A stretch of DNA of 64,000 bases, from contig CAJUEV010000002.1 of NCBI GenBank assembly GCA_910585785.1, positions 115,236-179,235 of the forward strand, in the 5' to 3' direction. The DNA comes from an uncultured Christensenella sp. (GTDB lineage Bacteria; Bacillota; Clostridia; Christensenellales; Borkfalkiaceae). Below, piece after piece: positions 39,152 through 47,659 of this stretch. The number at the start of each line of letters is the position of its first letter. Within the stretch, counting starts at the first letter, position 1. The position numbers and the translations under genes are program-made. A model generated the notes under the pieces. It was not told the DNA's origin. It worked only from the letters and a program-made list of their open reading frames with translations, and made no database searches.

Positions 39152-42100
39152 TTATTTATCGCCTTCCGTTTTGGGTTCCGCGGGTTCGGCGCCGGCTTCA
39201 ACAGCCGCTCCGTTTTTTTCGCTTCTGAAACGCAATACAATCGCCGTTGCGCCCCAAGCCGTAAGTCCTGCCGCTATCACGCCTACCGCCATCAGTATCA
39301 GATAGTAATAAGCGAAAGGTTCAGCCGCTACGGCTACGCCGTGAACGTATCCGTTCATCGCGTTGGAGTTGACAACCGTGTAAAGAATGTGCTTAACAGC
39401 CTGCTGAGCGTAATATCTGTTAGCGTCCGTTTTTACCGTGATATTCGAGCCGCCGAACTGCTTCAACGCACCGTCGCCGCCAGCGCGAACCATCTGGTCT
39501 TTTTCCATATAGCCGCCGTTGTCGTAGTCGGTAAGTACAAAGCCGTTAAAGCCCCATTCGTTTCTCAAAACTTCGGTAAGCAGTCTGTAATCGCCGCCCG
39601 CCCAGGTATAGCCTATTCTGTTGAAGGAGGACATTACCGCGATAGGCGCTTCAACGTCCACTTTCTTTTCAACGAATTTCCACTCGGATTCTTTGGTAAC
39701 CTCGTTTTTAACTTCGGTATATTCAAGCACCTTCGTCGAAACCGTGCCTCTGCCTTCGATACACATCTGGAAAGGTTTAAGGTAAATTTCGCGCATTGCC
39801 TGCTCGTTAGACCAAGTTGCAATACCGTTGTTTGTTCTGTGGTTTTCCTGGTCGTTCAAAGCAAAGTGCTTGATGAAGGAATACATTCCCTTCTGAGCGG
39901 TCGCTTTAACCGCTTCTGTTCCCATAACGCCGGAAAGGAAGCCGTCTTCCGAATAATATTCGAAGTTTCTTCCCGCGAAAGGCGTTCTGTGAATGTTCAT
40001 TGCAGGCGCATACCAGCCGGAAGCGACTACGTTTGAACGCAAACCGTCTTCGCCTACGAAGTTGCCGTGCTCGAACGAAATTTCTTTATTCCACGTTGCC
40101 GCGATATTGACTTCGGAAGGATAGGTTATTGAATAAGGCGTGTGCGCAACCATATTGTTGAGTCCCGCAGGTCCGTCCAAATCGATAGCCTTGGGTTTGT
40201 TTATGGATTTTGCCGCCGCGGTCTTGTAGCCCGCCGTATTGATAATTTCCGCAAGTTCTTTTTCGGACATCTGACTGATAAGACTGTCCCAGCCCTTGTC
40301 GTCAAACGATTTGCCGCGCATATCCACAAGTTCGCCCGAGCCTTCCTGATTGAGGGGCAAAGCAAGCTTTGCCGCGTCTTCGTCGGACATAGGGTTGTTG
40401 GAACCGGCAAGTTTGGTCTGTCTAAGTTTGCTAAGCAACTCCTGACTTATTGTTTCGTCCCAGAATTTGCCGTTTATTTCGTCTTTTGCACTGTCGGTTG
40501 AAGTCGAACCGTGAGATACGGGGAAAGTGCCAACCCAATCCTGACGGGTAAGATATTTGCTTCTTTCAATGTAGTTTGCCGCGTCGAATCTGTTGGTGAC
40601 GTCGGTGCCGTTTTTGGATTTGGCGTAAGAAACTCTATCCAAAGCAGGGTTGTTCCATACGCCGACAAAACTTTCGTCGCCTTCTGCGGTCATATCGTCG
40701 TCAACGGTTTTTCCTGCACGTGCAAGCAGGTTGTTTACCGCCGCGTTAGCGTCGCTTGCCGCGGTTATAAGGTGGTCGCCTTCGGAAAGAATGTAAGTTT
40801 TTGCGTTTACGTCGTCATAAGAAACGAAGTCTGCAACGTTTACGGTTACGGAAACCGTTTCGCTGGCTCCGGGAGCAAGTTCCTTCGTTTTTTCAAAACC
40901 AACCAACGAAACCGCTGATTTTTCAACGAAATTGGTCTTTTCGTAATCACCGTAAGGGGAGGAAACGTAAACTTGAACTACGTCTTTGCCCTTTACCGAG
41001 CCCGTGTTTTTAACGTCTACCGTTACGGTTATATCGCCGTTTTCAGCCTTGCTTGAAACATTGTAGTTGGTCCACTCGAAAGTCGTGTAAGAAATACCGT
41101 AGCCGAAAGGATATTGAACGGTCTTCGCATAGTCGTAGTCGCCTACTTTTGCCGTGTCCATAACCTTATCGAAATAGCGAGTTTCATAATACTTGTAGCC
41201 TACGTAAATGCCTTCGTCGTAAGAAATGCCGTAATAGCCCGTTGCCTTTCCGTCCTTAACGTAACGGAAGCTGCCCATATTTTTCATTGCGGGGGACGAG
41301 AAAGCGTCATACGCAAACGTATCTACAAGGTGTCCCGAAGGAGTTACTGCGCCGCTTATAACGTCCGCAATCGAGTTGGGAGTTTCACCGCCCGCGCCGG
41401 GAGCCCAAAGTACGGAAGTAATGTTGGGATAATCTTTAACCCAGCCGAGTTCAAACGCGTTGTTGGTATTTACGATAACAATAACGTTGTCGAAATTTTT
41501 GTTAAGGTAGTCTATAATGCCGAGTTCAACCGAATCGGGTTCAAGATAGTGTTTGTTTTTATCTTCATTAACCGAGGTATGGTTGCCCATATATCTTGCA
41601 AGGTCAGCGCCTTCACCACCCGTACGCGAAAATATGAAAATGGGAGTGGTTCCCTTTGCAGAATCAAGCAAACCTGCTTCCGCCTCCAAAGTTGCGAGAG
41701 GGGTTTCGTTTATAGCCCAGTCGGTATCCGCGCCGTAGTTAAGCGAACCTGCGCCGCGTTTTTTAACTTTGTCGCTTTTTGAATAGAAGTTCCACAACGT
41801 AGCGTTGACTTCGTAATTCTGCGCTTCAAGCGCCGTTTTAAGGTCGCCGTTGATATAGCCGACGCCCGAACCGGTACCGCCCGCAACCAAATCTACAACG
41901 TTATGCGAAAATAAGCTGATTTTTGTTTTGGAGGTTGAGCTGGTTGCAATGGGCAAGCCCTTGTTCGCTTCCGTGCTGTTTTCCAACAGAACAAAGCCTT
42001 CCGCTCCCGCTCTGCGCACGTATTCCTGTTCAGCCTTTTCAAGGTCGGCTACGCTGTTGTAGTCGCTCTTGTTGTAAATTTTGTCAACGTCCTTCGTATC

Positions 42101-42283
42101 GTCGGTGTCGGTACCGCTGGATTTTCTGCCCGCCGTACCGAAGAAATCTCTCATAACGTCGTCAAACTGCGTAACCGTTACCGCGGGCAACGCTATTGCA
42201 AACGCTATAAGCAACGCCAACAACGAAGAAATTAATATAGTAAAGTTTTTTGCGCTTAATTTTTTGCGCGGTTTGTTTGCCAT
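39152..42283 (-). CDS. Membrane-anchored GH3 with permuted domain order
   Basis: 1043 residues. An N-terminal membrane segment (about 14-36) and a C-terminal one (about 990-1018) frame an extracytoplasmic enzyme. The order is reversed relative to most GH3 enzymes: the alpha/beta sandwich first (about 85-395, with APGAGGETPNSIADVISG), a fibronectin-III-like domain (about 415-520), then the TIM barrel (about 690-980) with DLDGPAGLNN, AGRNFEYYSEDGFLSG and the nucleophile in GFVLTDYDNGGY (Asp 919). Permuted GH3s are known from rumen and gut Firmicutes. It probably cuts glycosides at the cell surface. GGGAG precedes the ATG. Confidence 0.88.
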   Translation of the reverse strand: MANKPRKKLSAKNFTILISSLLALLIAFAIALPAVTVTQFDDVMRDFFGTAGRKSSGTDTDDTKDVDKIYNKSDYNSVADLEKAEQEYVRRAGAEGFVLLENSTEANKGLPIATSSTSKTKISLFSHNVVDLVAGGTGSGVGYINGDLKTALEAQNYEVNATLWNFYSKSDKVKKRGAGSLNYGADTDWAINETPLATLEAEAGLLDSAKGTTPIFIFSRTGGEGADLARYMGNHTSVNEDKNKHYLEPDSVELGIIDYLNKNFDNVIVIVNTNNAFELGWVKDYPNITSVLWAPGAGGETPNSIADVISGAVTPSGHLVDTFAYDAFSSPAMKNMGSFRYVKDGKATGYYGISYDEGIYVGYKYYETRYFDKVMDTAKVGDYDYAKTVQYPFGYGISYTTFEWTNYNVSSKAENGDITVTVDVKNTGSVKGKDVVQVYVSSPYGDYEKTNFVEKSAVSLVGFEKTKELAPGASETVSVTVNVADFVSYDDVNAKTYILSEGDHLITAASDANAAVNNLLARAGKTVDDDMTAEGDESFVGVWNNPALDRVSYAKSKNGTDVTNRFDAANYIERSKYLTRQDWVGTFPVSHGSTSTDSAKDEINGKFWDETISQELLSKLRQTKLAGSNNPMSDEDAAKLALPLNQEGSGELVDMRGKSFDDKGWDSLISQMSEKELAEIINTAGYKTAAAKSINKPKAIDLDGPAGLNNMVAHTPYSITYPSEVNIAATWNKEISFEHGNFVGEDGLRSNVVASGWYAPAMNIHRTPFAGRNFEYYSEDGFLSGVMGTEAVKATAQKGMYSFIKHFALNDQENHRTNNGIATWSNEQAMREIYLKPFQMCIEGRGTVSTKVLEYTEVKNEVTKESEWKFVEKKVDVEAPIAVMSSFNRIGYTWAGGDYRLLTEVLRNEWGFNGFVLTDYDNGGYMEKDQMVRAGGDGALKQFGGSNITVKTDANRYYAQQAVKHILYTVVNSNAMNGYVHGVAVAAEPFAYYYLILMAVGVIAAGLTAWGATAIVLRFRSEKNGAAVEAGAEPAEPKTEGDK

Positions 42284-42336
42284 TTTTTTACTCCCTTATT
42301 TGTAGTTTTTAAGTTAATTGCCGCAAATAACGTTCT

Positions 42337-42360
42337 ACCGCCGCCGTGATGCGCGGCGGT
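42337..42360 (-). terminator. Hairpin after the CBM-like lipoprotein gene
   Basis: ACCGCCG (42337-42343) pairs with CGGCGGT (42354-42360). No T run follows on the minus strand, so termination is only possible, not clear. Confidence 0.4.
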
Positions 42361-42384
42361 AAAACCTTTTAAGTAGTTTTATCC

Positions 42385-43110
42385 TCAGGTAGCAGTACGG
42401 TCAGAGTTATCAACAGGCGTATAGGTAAGAGTAGCCGAAGATTTTATAACCATCTTATCAACGTTGAAACCACCGCCCTGGTCCCCTACAACTTCGAGAA
42501 CTATAACGTTTTCACCCTTTTTAAGGCTAACTTTCGCAGTATATTTTCCGCCGATGTACATACCGTAAATTCCCCCTGCTTCGGCATATTTTACGGTTAC
42601 TTCTTTACCGGGCAAAGTTCCGCTCATTTCAGCTTCTTCGCCGTTTACCTTCAAAGCAACGCCGCAATTTTCCGCGTCCAACTCGTCAATGCCGCCGACA
42701 ACGTCGTCGTCCGCCGTTACGTTCGTAGGCTGCCAGGTAGTCTGGTCATATTCAATCGCGGTACCGTCAGCCTTGGTAACAGTTTTAAATTTGGTCGAAG
42801 AACCGAAAATGTTCAAAGTTGCTTCGCAATCGGCAGAAGCTTCTACCTTCCAGGTAATGGTCATACCCTTAACGCTGAAATATCCAACGGCGGTAACATC
42901 TTCATCGCCGTCCTGCTTCGCTTCCAAATCCATTGCTTTTATGCCAAACCAAGGATTTTCCTGGAACCCCTCGGGTTCTTCAAGAATAGCTTCTTCCGCT
43001 TCAAAAGTGTAATTTTTGCCGCCGCCGCAGCCGGTAAGCGCAAACGCGCCAAGTGTTAAAGCAAGTGCGGAAGTTGCCGCAATTCCAAGAATTTTCTTAA
43101 ATGATTTCAT
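42385..43110 (-). CDS. Lipoprotein with CBM6/35-like beta-sandwich
   Basis: 241 residues. The signal peptide ends in the lipobox ALTGC, so the mature protein is lipid-anchored outside the cell. From YTFEAEEAILEEPEG the sequence follows carbohydrate-binding modules of the CBM6/35 type: an N-terminal FEAE strand, and a final GGKYTAKVSLKKGENVIVLEV plus GGFNVDKMVI, which usually includes a ligand or calcium site. No catalytic domain is present. It lies just downstream of an esterase lipoprotein and upstream of the surface GH3. It probably binds the same glycan. AGGAG precedes the ATG. Confidence 0.65.
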   Translation of the reverse strand: MKSFKKILGIAATSALALTLGAFALTGCGGGKNYTFEAEEAILEEPEGFQENPWFGIKAMDLEAKQDGDEDVTAVGYFSVKGMTITWKVEASADCEATLNIFGSSTKFKTVTKADGTAIEYDQTTWQPTNVTADDDVVGGIDELDAENCGVALKVNGEEAEMSGTLPGKEVTVKYAEAGGIYGMYIGGKYTAKVSLKKGENVIVLEVVGDQGGGFNVDKMVIKSSATLTYTPVDNSDRTAT

Positions 43111-43224
43111 ACAATTTTCTCCTGATAAAAATGTTAATTAATGTTATATTTTGGGACTTTTTGCGCGCAGACTACCATCACGACTCGCCCGCGCGCAAAT
43201 CATCCTCTAAAACCTGTTTGGTTT

Positions 43225-44628
43225 TTATTTGGTTTTGGAAGCAATCCAGCTCCACATATTTTCGCTTAAAGTGCAGTTTGCGGGAACCAAGTCCGCCGCG
43301 CTGCTAACTTTGCTGTTGTCTATCTTTGTTTTAACTTCGTCGTTAAACGCGTAAATCCACGACCAGTGTCCGTCGTACTTGGTGCCTTCGGAATCCTTGC
43401 CCATAACGTTTGCGCTAATCGTCATATTGCAGTTTGCCGCGCCCGCATTCAAAAGCCTTATGTAAGTGGGGCGAGCGTAGTCGTTGGGGGGAACGGTGGG
43501 GTCGTCCGCGGAGAACAGGAACCAGATGTTGTAGTCCTTTATCTGGGTTATCATATCGTCGGATATGCGCGAATCCAGATAGCCTTCGCAGATGGGATAG
43601 TACGCCGCAAAATAGTCGCCGTGAGTGAACATCATATTCATAGTCATATAACCGCCGTTGGAGCAGCCGCCGAGGTAAATACGGTTTGTATCAATATCGG
43701 AGTTGCTGTTTACGTAGTCGGTTATAGCGCCGAACAATGCTTCGGTATAGAATGACGTCTGCGGACCGGTGCCTTCCGTGTTGTTAAGTTCTTCACCCTT
43801 GCCGTCGGCGTCCATCCACCAGGTGGGCGTCTGAACAGCGAGCACGTAAGCGCCCGCGCTGCCGTTGGTTTTGAAGTGATGCTGAACGTTTACTTCGTTA
43901 TCGGTGGTTAAGCCCGTAACTTCGTTGCCGAGCAAGTCTATATCGATGTCGGTGCCGCCTTCGCCCATACCGTGCAGCCAGATTATTAAAGGATTTTTGC
44001 CGCCGTCCGTTGTAGCGCCTTCGGGCGACCAAGCCGCGCGGGAAAGCGAAACGTTGCCGTCCGCGTGGGTGTATGTATCTTTATCCCAGGTAGCCGTCTG
44101 CGGAACCAATCTGTCCGCCGCGCTTGTTACGTCGTAACTGAAATAATCTTTTTCTTTATATTTGGTTTTACCCGCTTTAAAGGTTTGCCCTGCCGCAACC
44201 GTAAGTTTAACCGTGTACTTCGCCGCCCATTCGTTTCTTTTCATTTTTTGGTCGTAAGAGAAAGGGGACGCCTCCGCGCCGTACGCAGTTATTTTGGGTC
44301 TTGCTAAATCTAAGGTAACGTATTCCGATTCGCCGTCAACTTTTTTGCCGTTAGCGTCCGAGCAGTACGCAGCGTTTACGGCGCGCGTTTTACCTGCGGT
44401 CGTCACTTTGAAGGTGTCTTTGGAAATTCCGCTGACTTTTTCCTTAAACTTTACCACTACCGAATTTACGGCGGGTCCCCACTCGTAACCGGAAACGACT
44501 ATACTTGTTTTTTCCGCATCGAGTTTTACCGGTCCCGTATCCTTTTCTCCGCAAGCGGCAAGCGACAAGGCGCACGTTACGCCCAAAGCGCACATTGCCG
44601 CGGTAAGCATAAGTTTTTTACCTTTCAT
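43225..44628 (-). CDS. Lipoprotein esterase or peptidase of alpha/beta hydrolase fold
   Basis: 467 residues with a lipobox (LSLAAC, residues about 21-26). The first 160 residues are a beta-rich accessory domain. The catalytic domain has NPLIIWLHGMGEGGTD (oxyanion), the nucleophile elbow LGGCSNGGYMT (GCSNG), an acid near FLFSADDPTVPP and a histidine near DGHWSWIYAF. This matches the group of predicted peptidases/feruloyl-type esterases related to CE1. In this neighbourhood, removal of acyl groups from plant glycans is plausible. AGGAAGG precedes the ATG and a promoter lies at 44700-44728. Confidence 0.75.
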   Translation of the reverse strand: MKGKKLMLTAAMCALGVTCALSLAACGEKDTGPVKLDAEKTSIVVSGYEWGPAVNSVVVKFKEKVSGISKDTFKVTTAGKTRAVNAAYCSDANGKKVDGESEYVTLDLARPKITAYGAEASPFSYDQKMKRNEWAAKYTVKLTVAAGQTFKAGKTKYKEKDYFSYDVTSAADRLVPQTATWDKDTYTHADGNVSLSRAAWSPEGATTDGGKNPLIIWLHGMGEGGTDIDIDLLGNEVTGLTTDNEVNVQHHFKTNGSAGAYVLAVQTPTWWMDADGKGEELNNTEGTGPQTSFYTEALFGAITDYVNSNSDIDTNRIYLGGCSNGGYMTMNMMFTHGDYFAAYYPICEGYLDSRISDDMITQIKDYNIWFLFSADDPTVPPNDYARPTYIRLLNAGAANCNMTISANVMGKDSEGTKYDGHWSWIYAFNDEVKTKIDNSKVSSAADLVPANCTLSENMWSWIASKTK

Positions 44629-44699
44629 TGCAATACCTTCCTGTTTAAATTTCGATTTTGTTAATTGCTAACGATATTTGATATATTTTAGCAACAACT

Positions 44700-44728
44700 A
44701 CAATAAAAAATAAGCGGCAACCCGTCAA
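44700..44728 (-). promoter_or_regulatory. Promoter of the esterase lipoprotein gene
   Basis: On the minus strand TTGACG (44723-44728), a 17-base spacer and TATTGT (44700-44705). TTGCGACAA lies just upstream of the -35 and recurs upstream of the response-regulator promoter. Confidence 0.6.
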
Positions 44729-44771
44729 TAGAGTTGTCGCAAATTTAAATTTTAAGTCCTAAATTTATACG

Positions 44772-46145
44772 TTAATTATCTTTTAACAAAGTTCGCGCCG
44801 CGCCTTTTCCGTCGCCCGCTTTGGGCAAAGGCAGCATTGCCGTCAAGTTAAACACCCCGTCGGCAAAATCAAAGTTAAGTTCTCCGCCGTATTTTTTTAT
44901 CAGCAGGCGCATACTTTTCATACCGAAGCCGTGTTGTTGTTTGTCCTCTTTCACCGTTTCGGGCAGTCCGCCCACAAGGTTTATCTGCCCCTCGTAATAG
45001 TTTGCGCAGTTTATCATTACCGCGCCGAAGCAAACGCTTACGGTAAGGCTGATTACCCTGTTTTCCTGCTCCTTGACTTTTTGCACCGCCTCTACGGCGT
45101 TGGATAAGATATTGCCGAAAAGGGAATACAGGTCGTATTCGCTCATAAACGACAGCGCGGAGCCGTCCACCATACAACTCAGGCGTATTCCCGCCCTGCT
45201 GCACATAAGGCTTCTTTCGGTAAGCAAAACGTCCAGAGGGGCGCAGCCCGTGCTTACTTTGCTGTCGTAAATGGCTATCGCGTTTTCAAACTGTTTGTAC
45301 TCGTCTTCCGTAATGTTGCCTTCCGCAAGTCGCATTTCGCGGAAGCGGTGTTTTAAATCGTGAATCTTTATATTTATCAGTTCTATATTTTCTTTTGAAA
45401 GTTCGTAATGGCTTTTATCCTGTTCCCACAACCGCCTTACGGTATACAAATCCATACGCAGTCCGCCGCGCTCGGTCATTCCCGAAAGAATTACAAGTAT
45501 AAACAAATTGCAAAGTATGGCAAAGCAGTAGTTTATTATACTTAAATAATAGTGCTGCCACCACCATATGTTTGTAACCGAACACAATATTACTGTAACA
45601 AGCAACGTTATGGCGGAAAACAGCAATATGTTGCGCCGGTACAAACTTTCAAGCCCGCGCGCGTTCATTCTGCGCACAAACAAAAAATACACGGCAACGC
45701 AAACCGCCGCAAACAACACCGCCGTGACTATGGGGCCGACAACTTCATAATTGTTTACCGCCTCGCATAGCCGCCAGATAACGCCGGTAATTTCAAGCAG
45801 GGAATATAAGCGGTAAGTAAGATTTTGCACCGAATACGCGGCGACTCCGCACAATAACAAAATTTTAAACTGCTCGTTTAAGCAAACTTTCATTACGACA
45901 AGCGTAAACGCGAACAGCACAAGGTATACGCACATATTTACGTACCACTTTTCCGGCAGACAAAACTGAACGCACACCACCAAAAAAGTAACGGCGCATA
46001 ATAAAATAAGTCCCGTTACCAGCCGTAAAAAGAAAAATGGTTTATGGCGGCAACGGAAGGCGAAAAGGGCTTCCCCTATAACTATTTCAATTAAAAAATA
46101 CGGATATACTTTTAATAAATAATAAAATACCGCGTCTGCATTCAT
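44772..46145 (-). CDS. AgrC-like sensor histidine kinase (GHKL)
   Basis: 457 residues. The N-terminal 230 hold about six membrane segments, as in peptide-sensing kinases. A coiled linker leads to the H-box INIKIHDLKHRFREM (phosphorylated His), the N-box LFGNILSNAVEAV and the G-box HGFGMKSMRLLIKKYGG. The start at 46145 has GGAGG nine bases upstream, which overlaps the end of the response-regulator gene; the longer frame to 46301 runs inside that gene. It signals to the adjacent LytTR regulator. The stimulus is unknown, and no AgrD-like peptide gene was found nearby. Confidence 0.85.
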   Translation of the reverse strand: MNADAVFYYLLKVYPYFLIEIVIGEALFAFRCRHKPFFFLRLVTGLILLCAVTFLVVCVQFCLPEKWYVNMCVYLVLFAFTLVVMKVCLNEQFKILLLCGVAAYSVQNLTYRLYSLLEITGVIWRLCEAVNNYEVVGPIVTAVLFAAVCVAVYFLFVRRMNARGLESLYRRNILLFSAITLLVTVILCSVTNIWWWQHYYLSIINYCFAILCNLFILVILSGMTERGGLRMDLYTVRRLWEQDKSHYELSKENIELINIKIHDLKHRFREMRLAEGNITEDEYKQFENAIAIYDSKVSTGCAPLDVLLTERSLMCSRAGIRLSCMVDGSALSFMSEYDLYSLFGNILSNAVEAVQKVKEQENRVISLTVSVCFGAVMINCANYYEGQINLVGGLPETVKEDKQQHGFGMKSMRLLIKKYGGELNFDFADGVFNLTAMLPLPKAGDGKGAARTLLKDN

Positions 46146-46150
46146 TCGGC

Positions 46151-46858
46151 TTAACCTCCGCCGGAATAAAGTTTCATCAATTCCTCCACAAAACGGCGAT
46201 GCCTTGGATGGCTGATTTTTAAAATATACCCCCCTACGTCCAAATCGTATCCGCTTACCGAATTTATAAAGCGTGAATTTACAAGGTAGCAATTGGAACA
46301 CCGCAAAAAGCCCTTGCCCGCAAGGTTTTTTTCAACCGAAGCAAGCGTTCCGCGCACTTCCAAAGCGCCGTCGACCAGCTGGTATTTAAGCTGATGCCCC
46401 ATTACTTCCACATAAATTATTTTGTCCGTCGAAAGCCTGAAAAATCCGCTTCCGGACGGAATAAGCACCAAATTGTTTTCGCGCGAGCGCGCAATGTTTA
46501 TCGCCTTTTTTATTTTAAGGCAAAAATCGGCGTAATTTACGGGCTTTACAATAAAATCCTGCGCGTTCACCTCGTAACCTTTCTGCGCGTACTGCGCCAT
46601 TTTGGTCACAAAAATCAATACCACGGATTTATCTACATACCTCAGCTGCCTTGCCGCTTCCAAACCGTTTATTTTGGGCAGGTCTATATCCATAAGTACT
46701 ATGGAATAGGTTGAATGACGGTAATTTTCAAGAAAACTTTCCGCGTCGGCAAACCGCGTAACGTTAAGTTCCGCCCCGTATTGCGTACTGTACTTCTTTG
46801 AATATTCTATTATGGTGCTGGCAGCGCAACCGTCGTCTTCAACCAAGGCAATGTTCAT
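46151..46858 (-). CDS. LytTR-type response regulator
   Basis: 235 residues. The receiver domain (1-120) has acidic ALVEDD, the phospho-acceptor in IVLMDIDLP and lysine in DFIVKPVNY. The LytTR DNA-binding domain (about 130-230) has KIIYVEVMGHQLKYQL, LRCSNCYLVNSRFI and a C-terminal ILKISHPRHRRFVEELMKLY. It is co-transcribed with the downstream AgrC-like kinase. A probable target is the saccharide locus next to it, but this is only positional. AAGGGAC precedes the ATG. Confidence 0.9.
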   Translation of the reverse strand: MNIALVEDDGCAASTIIEYSKKYSTQYGAELNVTRFADAESFLENYRHSTYSIVLMDIDLPKINGLEAARQLRYVDKSVVLIFVTKMAQYAQKGYEVNAQDFIVKPVNYADFCLKIKKAINIARSRENNLVLIPSGSGFFRLSTDKIIYVEVMGHQLKYQLVDGALEVRGTLASVEKNLAGKGFLRCSNCYLVNSRFINSVSGYDLDVGGYILKISHPRHRRFVEELMKLYSGGG

Positions 46859-46890
46859 ATAAAGTCCCTTATTAAAATTATCCGCAATTT

Positions 46891-46919
46891 ATTTTATCAT
46901 TAACCGTTTTTATATTCAA
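46891..46919 (-). promoter_or_regulatory. Promoter of the two-component operon
   Basis: On the minus strand TTGAAT (46914-46919), a 17-base spacer and TAAAAT (46891-46896). The upstream region to about 47000 carries several TTGC-type repeats but no gene. The gap 46859-47162 holds only this promoter and the next terminator. Confidence 0.6.
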
Positions 46920-47095
46920 GGGCGCAATCGATTTTTGGCGTAAACTTGCAATATTTGTCGCAATCTTAACAATTGCGGTATGCTCTTTTATTTTTTGAAA
47001 ACTTTTATCAATAAAAATAAGCCTGATTATATTATAAATAAAACTTAAATTATTATCCTACTGCTGCGCCGCGCGCACTTTCGCTTTGATATAAA

Positions 47096-47125
47096 AAAAA
47101 GGGAAAGCCGCACCTTCCCCTTTTT
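47096..47125 (-). terminator. Terminator after the four-TM protein gene
   Basis: AAAAAGGGAA and TTCCCCTTTTT pair with one bulge. The minus strand ends in a T run. Confidence 0.7.
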
Positions 47126-47162
47126 ACTTTATTTTAATATTATATTTTAAACAACTTTTATA

Positions 47163-47627
47163 TTAAGTTTTTTGTTTGCCGCTTAATTTCATCGTTACCG
47201 ACAACGCTATTTCCAAAGCGGCGATAACCATAAAAATTAGCATTCCCAAAATAATAAACGCAGTTACCGCCCCGCCGAAACGAACGTTAGAGAAATCTAT
47301 CATATAAATGTAAATTGAAGTTCCGACGATTTTAATTACTTCTAAAATAACAATCGCTATAAAACTTTCGGAAATATTTTTTTTGAAGACGTGAAAAACT
47401 ATTGCCTGTACCACCGTAGGTATAACAAAAAATCCACTCGCAAGAAAAATACTTAACCCGTAAGTCAAAATATATCCCCAAGCGCCCGAAGTTTTGATAA
47501 AGTTATTACTTCCGCCCTTCAATTGAAAGGCGATATTCACTATTATAACTGCTAAATATGCGACGTACAGAAAGCATAGCGGACACTTGCCGTATTTTAC
47601 AAATTTGTTTGGCATAGTTTTATCCAT
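47163..47627 (-). CDS. Four-TM membrane protein of unknown function
   Basis: 154 residues with four hydrophobic segments (about 18-36, 50-75, 85-110 and 116-143). An N-terminal KYGKCPLC motif with two cysteines could bind a metal or be incidental. No family is recognised. GTGAGGA precedes the ATG and a terminator follows, so it is a single-gene unit. Composition is more A/T-rich than its neighbours. Confidence 0.6.
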   Translation of the reverse strand: MDKTMPNKFVKYGKCPLCFLYVAYLAVIIVNIAFQLKGGSNNFIKTSGAWGYILTYGLSIFLASGFFVIPTVVQAIVFHVFKKNISESFIAIVILEVIKIVGTSIYIYMIDFSNVRFGGAVTAFIILGMLIFMVIAALEIALSVTMKLSGKQKT

Positions 47628-47659
47628 AATATCCTCACTGACGATAACAGGCGAATTTT

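Noticed and set aside
39128..42156. Several long plus-strand reading frames opposite the permuted GH3
   Set aside because: They have no ribosome sites, have arginine- and phenylalanine-rich shadow composition, and lie wholly antisense to a clearly coding gene.
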